Assembly: GCA_023442215.1 (NCBI GenBank)
Contig: JAEZMP010000506.1
Location: 1 to 11,144 of the forward strand
Source of the DNA: Pseudomonadota bacterium
Lineage (GTDB): Bacteria; Pseudomonadota; Alphaproteobacteria; Rhizobiales; Segnochrobactraceae
Direction: 5' to 3'
DNA length: 11,144 nt
In this document: positions 1 through 6,550 of the stretch, in pieces
Layout: the number at the start of each line of letters is the position of its first letter
Position numbering within the stretch: the first letter of the stretch is position 1
Notes under the pieces: generated by a model
Seen by the model: the letters and a program-made list of their open reading frames with translations, nothing else
Told to the model about the DNA's origin: nothing
Databases searched by the model: none
Made by a program: the position numbers and the translations under genes

Positions 1-2
1 CA

Positions 3-74
3 GCAGAGAACGTGCGCGTGACCGCGCGCAATGTTGCCGCCACCTGGCGCCTCGGGCAGAGCGTCAAAGCCTGA
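3..74 (+). CDS. Possible 3' end of an upstream gene (partial, unidentified)
   Basis: An open frame enters from the left edge and ends at a TGA at 72-74, giving 23 residues that finish in ...RLGQSVKA. About 19 of 23 codons have G or C in the third position, as expected for coding DNA here, and there is no obvious competing gene. It is too short to assign a family. A second frame (starting at base 2) also stays open to about 249, so an open frame alone proves little in such GC-rich sequence. Treat this as a plausible gene end only. Confidence 0.35.
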   Translation, partial: AENVRVTARNVAATWRLGQSVKA

Positions 75-299
75 GCGCGCCCTGCCTGCCTGCCGGCTGC
101 GGCCGCCGACATCCTGATGCGCCCGCGAGCGTGGCTGGGGCGACTGGCCGAGCCGAGCCGGGCGGGAGCCGACGCCGCGGAACGGGTGTGTCGCCTGCAC
201 GTTGCCCGGAGTGGAGCGCCGCGCGGACCGCTTCGTTCGGATCGATCTGAACGGGATAGGCTCTGAGCCGGTCGGGTGGTGGGGCGGGGGAGGGATGGC
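75..299. other. Intergenic region upstream of the DUF2254 gene
   Basis: These 225 bases are GC-rich and I see no convincing gene, RNA or clear -35/-10 pair. The short self-complementary GCGGCCGC at about 100-107 is not followed by a T run, so it is not called a terminator. The region presumably holds the promoter of the membrane protein gene that follows. Confidence 0.4.
286..294 (+). promoter_or_regulatory. Ribosome binding site deciding the DUF2254 start
   Basis: The purine run GGGGGAGGG sits 5 bases before the ATG at 300. A GTG at 276 is in the same frame, but this Shine-Dalgarno-like run would then lie inside the gene and encode an odd VGRGRDG leader. The ATG at 300 is therefore preferred. 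Confidence 0.65.
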
Positions 300-1595
300 A
301 TGTCGCGCTGGATGTGGGTGCTGCACCGTCTGAAGCGGCAGCTCTGGATACGGGCGACGCTGATCGGGGCGCTCGGAGTGCTTGCCGCGATCCTCGCGGC
401 GGTGGTCGAACGGTTCATCCCGTGGGAACTGCCCGATTTCGCCACGTCCGACGCCGTCGACAGCATCCTCGGCATCATCGCGTCCAGCATGCTGGCGGTC
501 ACCACCTTCTCACTCAGCGTCATGACCTCGGCCTACGGGTCGGCCACGACCAACGCTTCACCCCGCGCCACCAAGCTGATGATGGAAGACCGGGTGACGC
601 AGAACGTGCTCTCGACCTTCATCGGCTCGTTCCTGTTCGGCATCGTCGGCATCGTCGTGCTCAAGACCGGCGCCTATGGCGAGCGGGGGCGGGCGGTGCT
701 TTTCATCGTCACCATCGCGGTCATCGCGCTCATCGTGGTGTCGCTGCTGCGCTGGATCGACTACCTGACGCGCTTCGGCCGGGTGGGTGAGACGACCGAC
801 CGGGTCGAGAATGCCACGCGCGCCGCGCTCGAGGCCCGGCTGACGGCGCCGACACTCGGCGGCCAGCCGCTCACGGGCGGCGATGACGAGGTGCCGGAAA
901 CGGCCTCGCCGGTGCTGGCCGCGACGGTCGGCTACATCCAGCATGTCGACATCCCCGCCCTGTCGCAGTGCTGCGAGCGCTTCGGTGTCGATCTCTATCT
1001 CGCGGCGCTTCCCGGCACGTTCGTCTACCGCGATACGCCGCTCGCCCGCCATGGCCTGCCGGAAGCCGGCGATCTTGAATCCGAAGCGGCGGACGACCTG
1101 CATGGCGCCGTGCGCCGGGCCTTCACGATCGGCGACGAGCGCAGCTTCGAGCAGGACCCCCGCTTCGGGCTCGCGGTGATGAGCGAGATCGGCCTGCGCG
1201 CCCTGTCGTCGGCCGTCAACGATCCCGGCACGGCAATCGACGTGATCGGCCGCACGACGCGGCTTCTCGACACCTGGGCGAAAGGAACGGCGGAGCGGTC
1301 CGGTGCCGTGCAGGACATCTCGTTCCCGCGCGTCCACGTCCCGCCCCTGAAGGCCGCGGATCTGTTCGAGGATGCTTTCATGCTGATGGCGCGCGACGGC
1401 GCCGCTCTGATCGAGGTCCAGATTCGCCTGCAGAAGGCATTGGCGGCGCTCGCCCGGACCGGTGACGAGCCGTTCAGGGCCGCTGCCACGCGGCAGGCGG
1501 AACTTGCGCTCGCCCGGGCCGATGCGGCGATGCCGCTGGAGGCGGACCGGCAGAGATTGCGGGCCGCGATCCCGGAGCGTCCCGGGGCGTGTTAG
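300..1595 (+). CDS. DUF2254 family integral membrane protein
   Basis: The 431-residue product matches the DUF2254 family of predicted bacterial inner-membrane proteins in length and layout; no biochemical function is established for the family. Visible membrane segments lie at about residues 18-37, 57-76, 104-122 and 132-152. They are followed by a soluble, probably cytoplasmic, C-terminal region. Recognisable blocks are FSLSVMTSAYGSATTNASPR (70-89), with its polar serine-rich stretch after a hydrophobic segment, and RSFEQDPRFGLAVMSEIGLR (281-300) followed by ALSSAVNDPGTA, the most conserved part of the family. The ATG at 300 was chosen over an in-frame GTG at 276 because of the purine-rich site just before it. 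The gene stands alone, convergent with the GIY-YIG-like gene 66 bp downstream. Nothing ties it to the polysaccharide operon. The family assignment rests on motif recognition. Confidence 0.88.
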   Translation: MSRWMWVLHRLKRQLWIRATLIGALGVLAAILAAVVERFIPWELPDFATSDAVDSILGIIASSMLAVTTFSLSVMTSAYGSATTNASPRATKLMMEDRVTQNVLSTFIGSFLFGIVGIVVLKTGAYGERGRAVLFIVTIAVIALIVVSLLRWIDYLTRFGRVGETTDRVENATRAALEARLTAPTLGGQPLTGGDDEVPETASPVLAATVGYIQHVDIPALSQCCERFGVDLYLAALPGTFVYRDTPLARHGLPEAGDLESEAADDLHGAVRRAFTIGDERSFEQDPRFGLAVMSEIGLRALSSAVNDPGTAIDVIGRTTRLLDTWAKGTAERSGAVQDISFPRVHVPPLKAADLFEDAFMLMARDGAALIEVQIRLQKALAALARTGDEPFRAAATRQAELALARADAAMPLEADRQRLRAAIPERPGAC

Positions 1596-1661
1596 AAGCG
1601 CGCGTCGCTATCCCATCGTCTTTTCGCACACGGTCTTCGTGCCTCCCGGTGGGCGCGGATC
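1596..1661. other. Short gap between two convergent genes
   Basis: Sixty-six bases separate the stop codons of the DUF2254 gene and the minus-strand GIY-YIG-like gene. A bidirectional terminator would be expected here. I see only a weak CACG/CGTG pairing near 1627-1640, with no long T run on either side, so no terminator is called. Confidence 0.4.
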
Positions 1662-2351
1662 TCAGAAGTTCGTCATCGGCATGACGTAGCGCTGATTGAA
1701 TCCGCCAGCGACAAGACCGTCCGGCGCCACGCAGTAGTTCACGAAGACGAACATGCCGTTGCCGGTCAGGTTCGGAAACGGCATCCGCTTCTGCGTGTTC
1801 GTGTTGAATTGCAGGCCCGCCGTCGTCAGGTACTGGCGGATGACGACGGCCTCGATATCGACATTCGCGCCGTCGATAACGGCGTTGATGCCGTTGGCCA
1901 CACCGCCCATGAGGCCTGGATGGCCGATGATGGCGTGGGGTACCGCCATCGGATTGTGCAGGGCGCCGTTTCCAGCATATCGCCCCACGGCGACGTTTCC
2001 GGGTGACAGCGGCAGATGCGCGACGTGATCGCCCTGGGGCGCCGCCGCCGTGTTGAACACCGCGATGTCTCCCGCTGCCATGTCCGCGAACCAGAGGTAG
2101 ACACTTTCCATCGTGTCCTGATTCAGTCCGAAGACGACGGCCGCCTCGTGGCGGCTGGCGAACCTCGTCTGCAGATTGTTCGCGACACCGACATAGGAAT
2201 TGCTGGTCTCCATGTTGACGACGACATAAAGACCGGCGCTCGCAGGCTGATGGTTCGCCGCCGGCAGGAAGATACCGCCGACGCCGGCTGGCGCGGCTAC
2301 CAGCGCGGCGAGATTGAAGCAATGGCTCAGGTTGACGTAGATCAGGCCCAT
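1662..2351 (-). CDS. GIY-YIG-like nuclease-fold protein with long internal insertion (putative)
   Basis: This 229-residue protein has no strong whole-length match that I recognise. Residues 40-68 fit the N-terminal half of the GIY-YIG fold: GLY (40-42), then YVG (53-55), then NLQTR with Arg63 and His68, at the usual spacing. Near the C-terminus, IEAVVIRQYLTTAGLQFNT (166-184) looks like the usual second half, with Glu167 as candidate metal-binding glutamate and Asn183 or Asn185 as the conserved asparagine. About 95 residues separate the two halves, far more than in a compact domain. Residues 1-35 are hydrophobic in part and of unknown role. The ATG at 2351 is preceded on its strand by an AGGGGGG run about 10 bases upstream. 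The product has about 22 Asn in 229 residues and the gene is visibly lower in GC than its neighbours, so it may be acquired. It stands alone, convergent to the DUF2254 gene. Function (repair, restriction, homing or other) cannot be told. Confidence 0.6.
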   Translation of the reverse strand: MGLIYVNLSHCFNLAALVAAPAGVGGIFLPAANHQPASAGLYVVVNMETSNSYVGVANNLQTRFASRHEAAVVFGLNQDTMESVYLWFADMAAGDIAVFNTAAAPQGDHVAHLPLSPGNVAVGRYAGNGALHNPMAVPHAIIGHPGLMGGVANGINAVIDGANVDIEAVVIRQYLTTAGLQFNTNTQKRMPFPNLTGNGMFVFVNYCVAPDGLVAGGFNQRYVMPMTNF

Positions 2352-2653
2352 CCGCGTTTGCCCCCCTGTTGGCGCGCGACACGGGGGATCGTATGTCGGC
2401 AGCCTTAGCGCGCAAGAGGGCTGTCATGGCGATTTTTGCGCGCATCCATCGCCCGTATCACCGTTGTCGTGCAGGTGTTGGCGTGCGCCCCGGGATAAAG
2501 TGTCGGGCGGCGCAGGGGAGGGCGAGAATCATGTCCGCGGGTCGGTTGCAGACGCGGTCCTGATTCGCGCTGTTTCGGAGAATTCCGCGGTGTGGCGGGA
2601 ATCCGGCCCGGCCGCATGATATGGCCAAGTGGAACAGACAGTGAATCCGGATG

Positions 2654-2670
2654 CCCGCCCGCGTGGCGGG
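2654..2670. repeat. Short GC-rich hairpin
   Basis: CCCGCC (2654-2659) pairs perfectly with GGCGGG (2665-2670) around the 5-base loop CGCGT. Outer bases GAAT and ATTC could extend it with a bulge. There is no T run on either side, so this is not a typical intrinsic terminator. It may be a chance product of high GC. Confidence 0.3.
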
Positions 2671-2791
2671 ATTCTGCGCCGCCCACGCAAATCTTGCTGC
2701 TTCCCGTCGAATACAAGCGTTCCTTTCGCTCGTTTGAACAGAAATAAAGCCCGTTTTCTATGCGTGATTTTGCGGAAACTGGCATTTCAGG

Positions 2792-2819
2792 CCGATGCTT
2801 GACATTCATAGAGCATCGG
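2792..2819. repeat. Perfect 8-bp inverted repeat, possible operator
   Basis: CCGATGCT (2792-2799) and AGCATCGG (2812-2819) are perfect reverse complements separated by 12 bases. A consensus TTGACA lies at 2799-2804, starting on the last base of the left arm, so a protein bound to the dyad would cover a putative -35 element. It could be a dimeric regulator site or an RNA hairpin if transcription starts upstream. No regulator is identified. Confidence 0.45.
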
Positions 2820-2827
2820 AGTTGATT
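2799..2827 (+). promoter_or_regulatory. Candidate sigma70-type promoter for the wecB-nfr operon
   Basis: TTGACA at 2799-2804 matches the -35 consensus exactly. With a 17-base spacer, the -10 position is TTGATT (2822-2827), which shares only three of six bases with TATAAT. The setting is locally AT-rich and lies about 185 bases upstream of the wecB GTG, implying a leader of around 180 bases if real. The weak -10 keeps confidence low. Confidence 0.35.
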
Positions 2828-2836
2828 GTGGTTAAT

Positions 2837-2856
2837 AGATTGTAAATCCTCAATCT
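2837..2856. repeat. 6-bp inverted repeat in the operon leader
   Basis: AGATTG (2837-2842) and CAATCT (2851-2856) are perfect reverse complements around an 8-base spacer. GATTGT also occurs directly repeated at 2824-2829 and 2838-2843. These lie just downstream of the candidate promoter and may be a regulator site or chance. Confidence 0.25.
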
Positions 2857-3012
2857 CGGGTTTTATTCCGGGTTGTATGCTGTTGAAGCTGCCTTTTGGC
2901 AATGTTGTGGGTAAGCAACAGTAATTCATGATTTCGCTGGAAGCGTGCATTGCGTTTTTCACCTGATGTGCAGCTAACGCGCAATGGACCTGCCAGCGAG
3001 GTTGGGGGTGGA

Positions 3013-4182
3013 GTGACCTTAAGAATACTTTCGATCTTCGGAACGAGGCCGGAGGCCATCAAGATGGCACCGGTCGTTCGAGCGCTTGCGAACGCCGATG
3101 GTGTCACCTCCCTCGTCTGCGTGACCGGACAGCACCGCCAGATGCTGGATCAGGTCCTCGAGCTCTTCGCGATCGAACCCGACTACGATCTCGGCCTGAT
3201 GGTTCCGAATCAGACCCTCAACGGTCTCTCGGCCCGCGCCATCGCCGGTCTCGACGACATCCTGACCGAGGCCCGGCCCGATCGCGTGCTGGTGCACGGT
3301 GACACCACCACCGCGATGGCGGCGAGCATCGCGGCGTTCCATCGCGGTATTCCGGTCGGTCATGTCGAAGCGGGGCTGCGGACCTACGATCTCTCCCGCC
3401 CCTGGCCCGAAGAGTTCAACCGCCGGATCGTCGATATCGCGGCCGATCTCCTGTTCGCGCCGACGCCGCTCTCGGCGCGCAACCTGGCCGGCGAAGCGCT
3501 CTCCGGCCGCGTGATCGTCACCGGCAACACGGTCATCGATGCGCTTGCCGCGACGCGGGCGTGCATCGAAGCCGATTCCGCCCTGCGCGCCGTCCTGGAA
3601 GACAGGTTCAGCTTTCTCACGCCCGGGCGCCGGGTGCTTCTCGTCACCGGGCACAGGCGCGAGAATTTCGGCGCGGGCTTCGACCAGATTTGCGCCGCGC
3701 TCGCGCGGCTGGCCGATCGGGACGACATCGACATCGTCTATCCGGTGCATCTCAACCCCAACGTCAACGACCCGGTCCGGACGTTGCTGTCGGGCCGGGC
3801 GAACATTCATCTGATCGCCCCGCTCGACTATCTGCCGTTCGTCTATATGATGATGCGCGCATACGTTGTGCTGACGGATTCCGGTGGCGTGCAGGAAGAG
3901 GCGCCATCGCTCGGTAAGCCGGTCCTGGTCATGCGCGATGTCACAGAGCGGCCTGAAGCGGTGGCCGCCGGCACCGTCCGCCTTGTCGGTACCGATGCGG
4001 ACAGGATTGTCGCCTCGGTCGCCGAGCTTTGGGACGACGATACGGCCTACCGGCGGTTCGCACACGCGGCCAATCCTTATGGCGACGGCCGGGCGAGCGA
4101 GCGGATCGCCGCCGCGCTGAGCGGCGCCGCCTTTACGGAGTTTTCTCCCGGCCAGGAGGCGGACCATGCGGCCCGCCGCTGA
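3013..4182 (+). CDS. wecB: UDP-N-acetylglucosamine 2-epimerase (non-hydrolysing)
   Basis: The enzyme interconverts UDP-GlcNAc and UDP-ManNAc in the cytoplasm. The 389-residue product (E. coli WecB is 376) has all family blocks: FGTRPEAIKMAPV (9-21), VTGQHRQMLDQV (37-48), HGDTTT (95-100) with Asp97, GHVEAGLRT (116-124) with Glu119, PWPEEFNRR (130-138) with its glutamates, VTGHRRENFG (211-220) with His214, and LTDSGGVQEEAPSLGKPVLV (287-306). The Asp, Glu and His positions correspond to catalytic residues known in this family, so it should be active. GTG 3013 is chosen because the protein then begins MTLRILSIFGTRPEA as in homologues, after a GGGGGTGGA purine run and a GAGG at 2998; an in-frame TTG at 2950 would add 21 atypical residues. 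It opens the operon and overlaps the next gene by 17 bp. No UDP-ManNAc dehydrogenase (wecC) is visible, so the likely product used here is ManNAc rather than ManNAc uronate. Confidence 0.95.
   Translation: MTLRILSIFGTRPEAIKMAPVVRALANADGVTSLVCVTGQHRQMLDQVLELFAIEPDYDLGLMVPNQTLNGLSARAIAGLDDILTEARPDRVLVHGDTTTAMAASIAAFHRGIPVGHVEAGLRTYDLSRPWPEEFNRRIVDIAADLLFAPTPLSARNLAGEALSGRVIVTGNTVIDALAATRACIEADSALRAVLEDRFSFLTPGRRVLLVTGHRRENFGAGFDQICAALARLADRDDIDIVYPVHLNPNVNDPVRTLLSGRANIHLIAPLDYLPFVYMMMRAYVVLTDSGGVQEEAPSLGKPVLVMRDVTERPEAVAAGTVRLVGTDADRIVASVAELWDDDTAYRRFAHAANPYGDGRASERIAAALSGAAFTEFSPGQEADHAARR
4154..4159 (+). promoter_or_regulatory. Ribosome binding site deciding the BcsB-like start
   Basis: A perfect AGGAGG lies inside the end of wecB, 6 bases before the ATG at 4166. 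The later in-frame ATGs at 4256 and 4337 have no comparable site, so 4166 is taken as the start although it gives a long leader before the signal sequence. Confidence 0.7.
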
Positions 4183-6547
4183 TCCTTCTCTCCTTGTCGT
4201 TTCCCGGCGTCCGCAAGGATCGTCGGACGCAACCAGTGTTCAGAGCACGCAATCCATGGGCCACGCCCCCATCATCTCTCTCAAACAGGCGGTCGCCCGG
4301 ACGAGCGTGCCGCGGAGCCGCTTCCGCCCGCGGCTGATGCGGCTCGCGCCGGCTTTTCTCGCCTTCGCGTTCACGGCCGGCGCGCTTCCGGCGTCGGCAG
4401 CGGACGCCGATGTCGCGGCGGCTCTCAAGTCCCTGCAGTCCGACCGCCCGGTATCGCGGACGGTGACGCTGCGGGATCTCGGCTTCACGGGCCCGGTGAC
4501 CCTGACTTCGGTCGACGCCCGGCGCGATATCTATCTGCCGGTGCCGGCCGACATGGCGCTCGACCAGGCCGACCTCTCGCTCAATGCCCGTTATCTGCGC
4601 GCCGACGGCGGCAGCACCACGTTCGTGCTGTCGCTCGACGGCTATCCGGTCGCGGCGCGGGCGCCTGACCAGGAGAGCGGGACGTTCGGCATCGATCTCG
4701 GGGTCGACGGCGCACCGCGCGAGAGCGGCTTCGTGCGGCTCGGCGTGTCCTGGTCGTCGGCCATCAATGCCGAGATGTGCGGCGACAACCGTGCCATCGG
4801 CAACGTCGTCGAGATCGACCCTTCGACGCGCTTCACCTACCGTTACGATCCGGCCGGGGTGAAGGACCTGCTGACGGCCTGGACAGCCCTGCCGAGCGCC
4901 CCCGGCGTGCTCGTCGCAGGGCGGTCGCTCGGGGCGGACGCCTATGACGCGGCGTGGCGGATCGGCATCGCGCTGGAACGGGCGGGGAAGCATGCGCGCT
5001 TCGTGGCCCTGCCGGCCGTCGGCGACGAGGTGGACCTCGGCGGCGTCGAGGTTCCGGCCGGCCTCGCCACGATCCCGGCTTTCGGGGCGCTCGCGGCCGG
5101 CGGCACCCACCGCCTTGCCGATCCGGCGGAGGTCGGGGCCTATCTCGCACTCGCAGGCGGCACTCTCGCCGACCTCGCCGTCGCCGATGCCTCGCTGACG
5201 GCCAACGTGCGCACGGCCTTCGATGCACTGGCGGCCGAAGTCGAAGCCAGCGGCCCGGAGGCCAAGGCGGCGTTCGAGGCCATGCGGACGGCCGCGGACA
5301 GCCTGACCGCCGGTCCGGCCTCGCCGGACGGCATCGGCCTTGCGAACCTCGGCGGCCTGCCGGTGATCGCGGTCGCCCCCGCGGCCGCGGGCAAGGCCAG
5401 CGCCCTGTTCTCATCGTTCTGGCGGCAGATCGCCACCAGCCGTTCGCTGGTGGTGAAAGCCGTGAAGGTGCCGGCGAGCGCGAGCGGCTCGATCTCGCTC
5501 GCCAGCCTCGGTGGCGGTGCGCGTTCCTTCGATGTGCTGGCGAGCGGAGACTGGAGCGCGTCGTTCGACCTTTCCGCGCTGTCGGCCAATGGCGGCAGCA
5601 TTCCCGCGACCGCGGTCATCGACGTGGCGGCCGCGCCCGGGGCATCCTCGTCGCTGCCGGTGGTCTCGATCTTCCTCAACGACTACCTGCTTGCCGCCAA
5701 GCGGCTCTACGCGGACGGACAGCCGGAGCGTCTGACGGCCAATATCCCGGAATATGCATTGCAGCCTTCCAACGTGCTGCGCGTGTCGTTTCAGCGCCAG
5801 CCGGTCAGCGACCGCTGCCGCGATACCCCGCAGGCCTATCCGGTCGCGGTTCTGCCCAGCAGCCACATCACGCTTGCCACCTCGAAGCCGAGCGCGGATT
5901 TCCTCGGCGTCGTACCGCGTCTTGCCGACAAGGCGAGGCTTCTCGTCCCGACCGGGTTTCTTGCCGACGCGCCGAAGAGCCTCGGGACCGTCGTGCGCCT
6001 CGCGGATGCCGCCGGCCTGTCGCCGGAAGGCGCCACACTCGCGCTTGCCGAAGCCCAGAACAACGGCACTGCGACCAGTGCCATGCCTGACGTGCCCTTC
6101 CTCGCGGTCGATGTCGACGTTCCCGTCCCGGACGACCGCCGCGTCACCGTTTCCGGCAATCAGCTCGCGCTTGCCTCTGCGCCCGACACGCCGCTGCTCG
6201 ACATCGCGAATCTCGACCGCCTCGGGGTGATCCAGGCGGTTTCGGGCCGCGTTCCGGGCCTGATCTACCGGCAGGTCGGCGCCCAGGGCCCGGCTCTCGA
6301 CGCGCCGATCCTGCTGTCGAAGGGCGATATCGCGGTCATCTCCGACGCGGGGAAGGTGGTGGAGATCGACACCCGCGATCCGGGGCGCAGCGTGCCGCCG
6401 GAGAGTGCCGGCACGGACTGGTCGTGGTCGCGGATCTGGGACAACCGTGGAGAATGGGGCGTTCCGCTGACGGCCGTTGTGATCGTGTTGATCCTGCTGC
6501 TGTTCGCACGGGCGGCGTTCGTCCGCAATCACCGGGATCGCGGGTAA
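4166..6547 (+). CDS. BcsB-like periplasmic membrane-anchored exopolysaccharide synthesis protein
   Basis: This 793-residue protein resembles BcsB, the periplasmic partner of bacterial cellulose synthase that guides the emerging glucan. Features in order: a long N-terminal extension (1-57), a signal-like hydrophobic stretch (about 60-75) ending in PASAA (75-79), a first carbohydrate-binding-like beta domain (about 95-235), a flavodoxin-like region (about 240-345), a linker (about 346-440), a second beta domain (about 445-570), a second alpha/beta region (about 575-725), and a single C-terminal membrane helix (about 767-782) followed by a basic tail. Both beta domains show the BcsB-style Cys...Ser pattern: CGDNRAIGNVVEIDPSTRF (205-223) and CRDTPQAYPVAVLPSS (551-566). 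It overlaps wecB by 17 bp and ends 3 bp before nfrB, so it is surely co-transcribed and probably binds the NfrB synthase through its C-terminal helix. The partner here is an NfrB-type, not BcsA-type, glycosyltransferase. Family-level call is firm; the exact substrate is not known. Confidence 0.83.
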   Translation: MRPAADPSLLVVSRRPQGSSDATSVQSTQSMGHAPIISLKQAVARTSVPRSRFRPRLMRLAPAFLAFAFTAGALPASAADADVAAALKSLQSDRPVSRTVTLRDLGFTGPVTLTSVDARRDIYLPVPADMALDQADLSLNARYLRADGGSTTFVLSLDGYPVAARAPDQESGTFGIDLGVDGAPRESGFVRLGVSWSSAINAEMCGDNRAIGNVVEIDPSTRFTYRYDPAGVKDLLTAWTALPSAPGVLVAGRSLGADAYDAAWRIGIALERAGKHARFVALPAVGDEVDLGGVEVPAGLATIPAFGALAAGGTHRLADPAEVGAYLALAGGTLADLAVADASLTANVRTAFDALAAEVEASGPEAKAAFEAMRTAADSLTAGPASPDGIGLANLGGLPVIAVAPAAAGKASALFSSFWRQIATSRSLVVKAVKVPASASGSISLASLGGGARSFDVLASGDWSASFDLSALSANGGSIPATAVIDVAAAPGASSSLPVVSIFLNDYLLAAKRLYADGQPERLTANIPEYALQPSNVLRVSFQRQPVSDRCRDTPQAYPVAVLPSSHITLATSKPSADFLGVVPRLADKARLLVPTGFLADAPKSLGTVVRLADAAGLSPEGATLALAEAQNNGTATSAMPDVPFLAVDVDVPVPDDRRVTVSGNQLALASAPDTPLLDIANLDRLGVIQAVSGRVPGLIYRQVGAQGPALDAPILLSKGDIAVISDAGKVVEIDTRDPGRSVPPESAGTDWSWSRIWDNRGEWGVPLTAVVIVLILLLFARAAFVRNHRDRG

Positions 6548-6550
6548 GCC

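Larger units (their letters stand above)
2352..3012. other. Long intergenic region upstream of the polysaccharide operon
   Basis: These 661 bases separate two divergent transcription units. I find no convincing gene: short open frames on both strands give arginine-rich or mixed sequences without recognisable motifs or good ribosome binding sites. The left part (2352-2720) is GC-rich and holds a small hairpin at 2654-2670 and related short repeats (GGCGGGAATCCGG near 2594 and GGCGGGATTC at 2665). The right part becomes AT-rich (78 G+C in the 180 bases 2761-2940) and holds the candidate promoter and inverted repeats listed separately. A small RNA or a long 5' leader here cannot be excluded. Confidence 0.6.

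Noticed and set aside
1627..1640. A short CACG/CGTG hairpin between the convergent genes as terminator
   Set aside because: The stem is only four pairs and no T run follows on either strand.
1474..2445. A 323-residue minus-strand frame overlapping the GIY-YIG-like gene
   Set aside because: It is Arg/Ala-rich and motif-free, runs into the end of the DUF2254 gene, and competes with a frame that carries recognisable motifs.
2369..2563. A 64-residue + strand open frame in the intergenic region
   Set aside because: It is arginine-rich with no convincing ribosome site, overlaps no conserved motif, and reads like random GC-rich sequence.
2897..2912. A possible sigma54 promoter (TTGGCAATGTTGTGGG)
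   Set aside because: The -24 GG is present, but the required GC at -12 is GG and the TTGC block has two mismatches.
2405..2962. A 185-residue minus-strand open frame in the intergenic region
   Set aside because: Its composition drifts from AT-rich codons to arginine/proline-rich sequence with no domain. It would overlap the candidate operon promoter, and I see no support for translation.
3019..4167. A 382-residue minus-strand open frame opposite wecB
   Set aside because: wecB has every conserved family block in the + frame, and the antisense translation has no family features.
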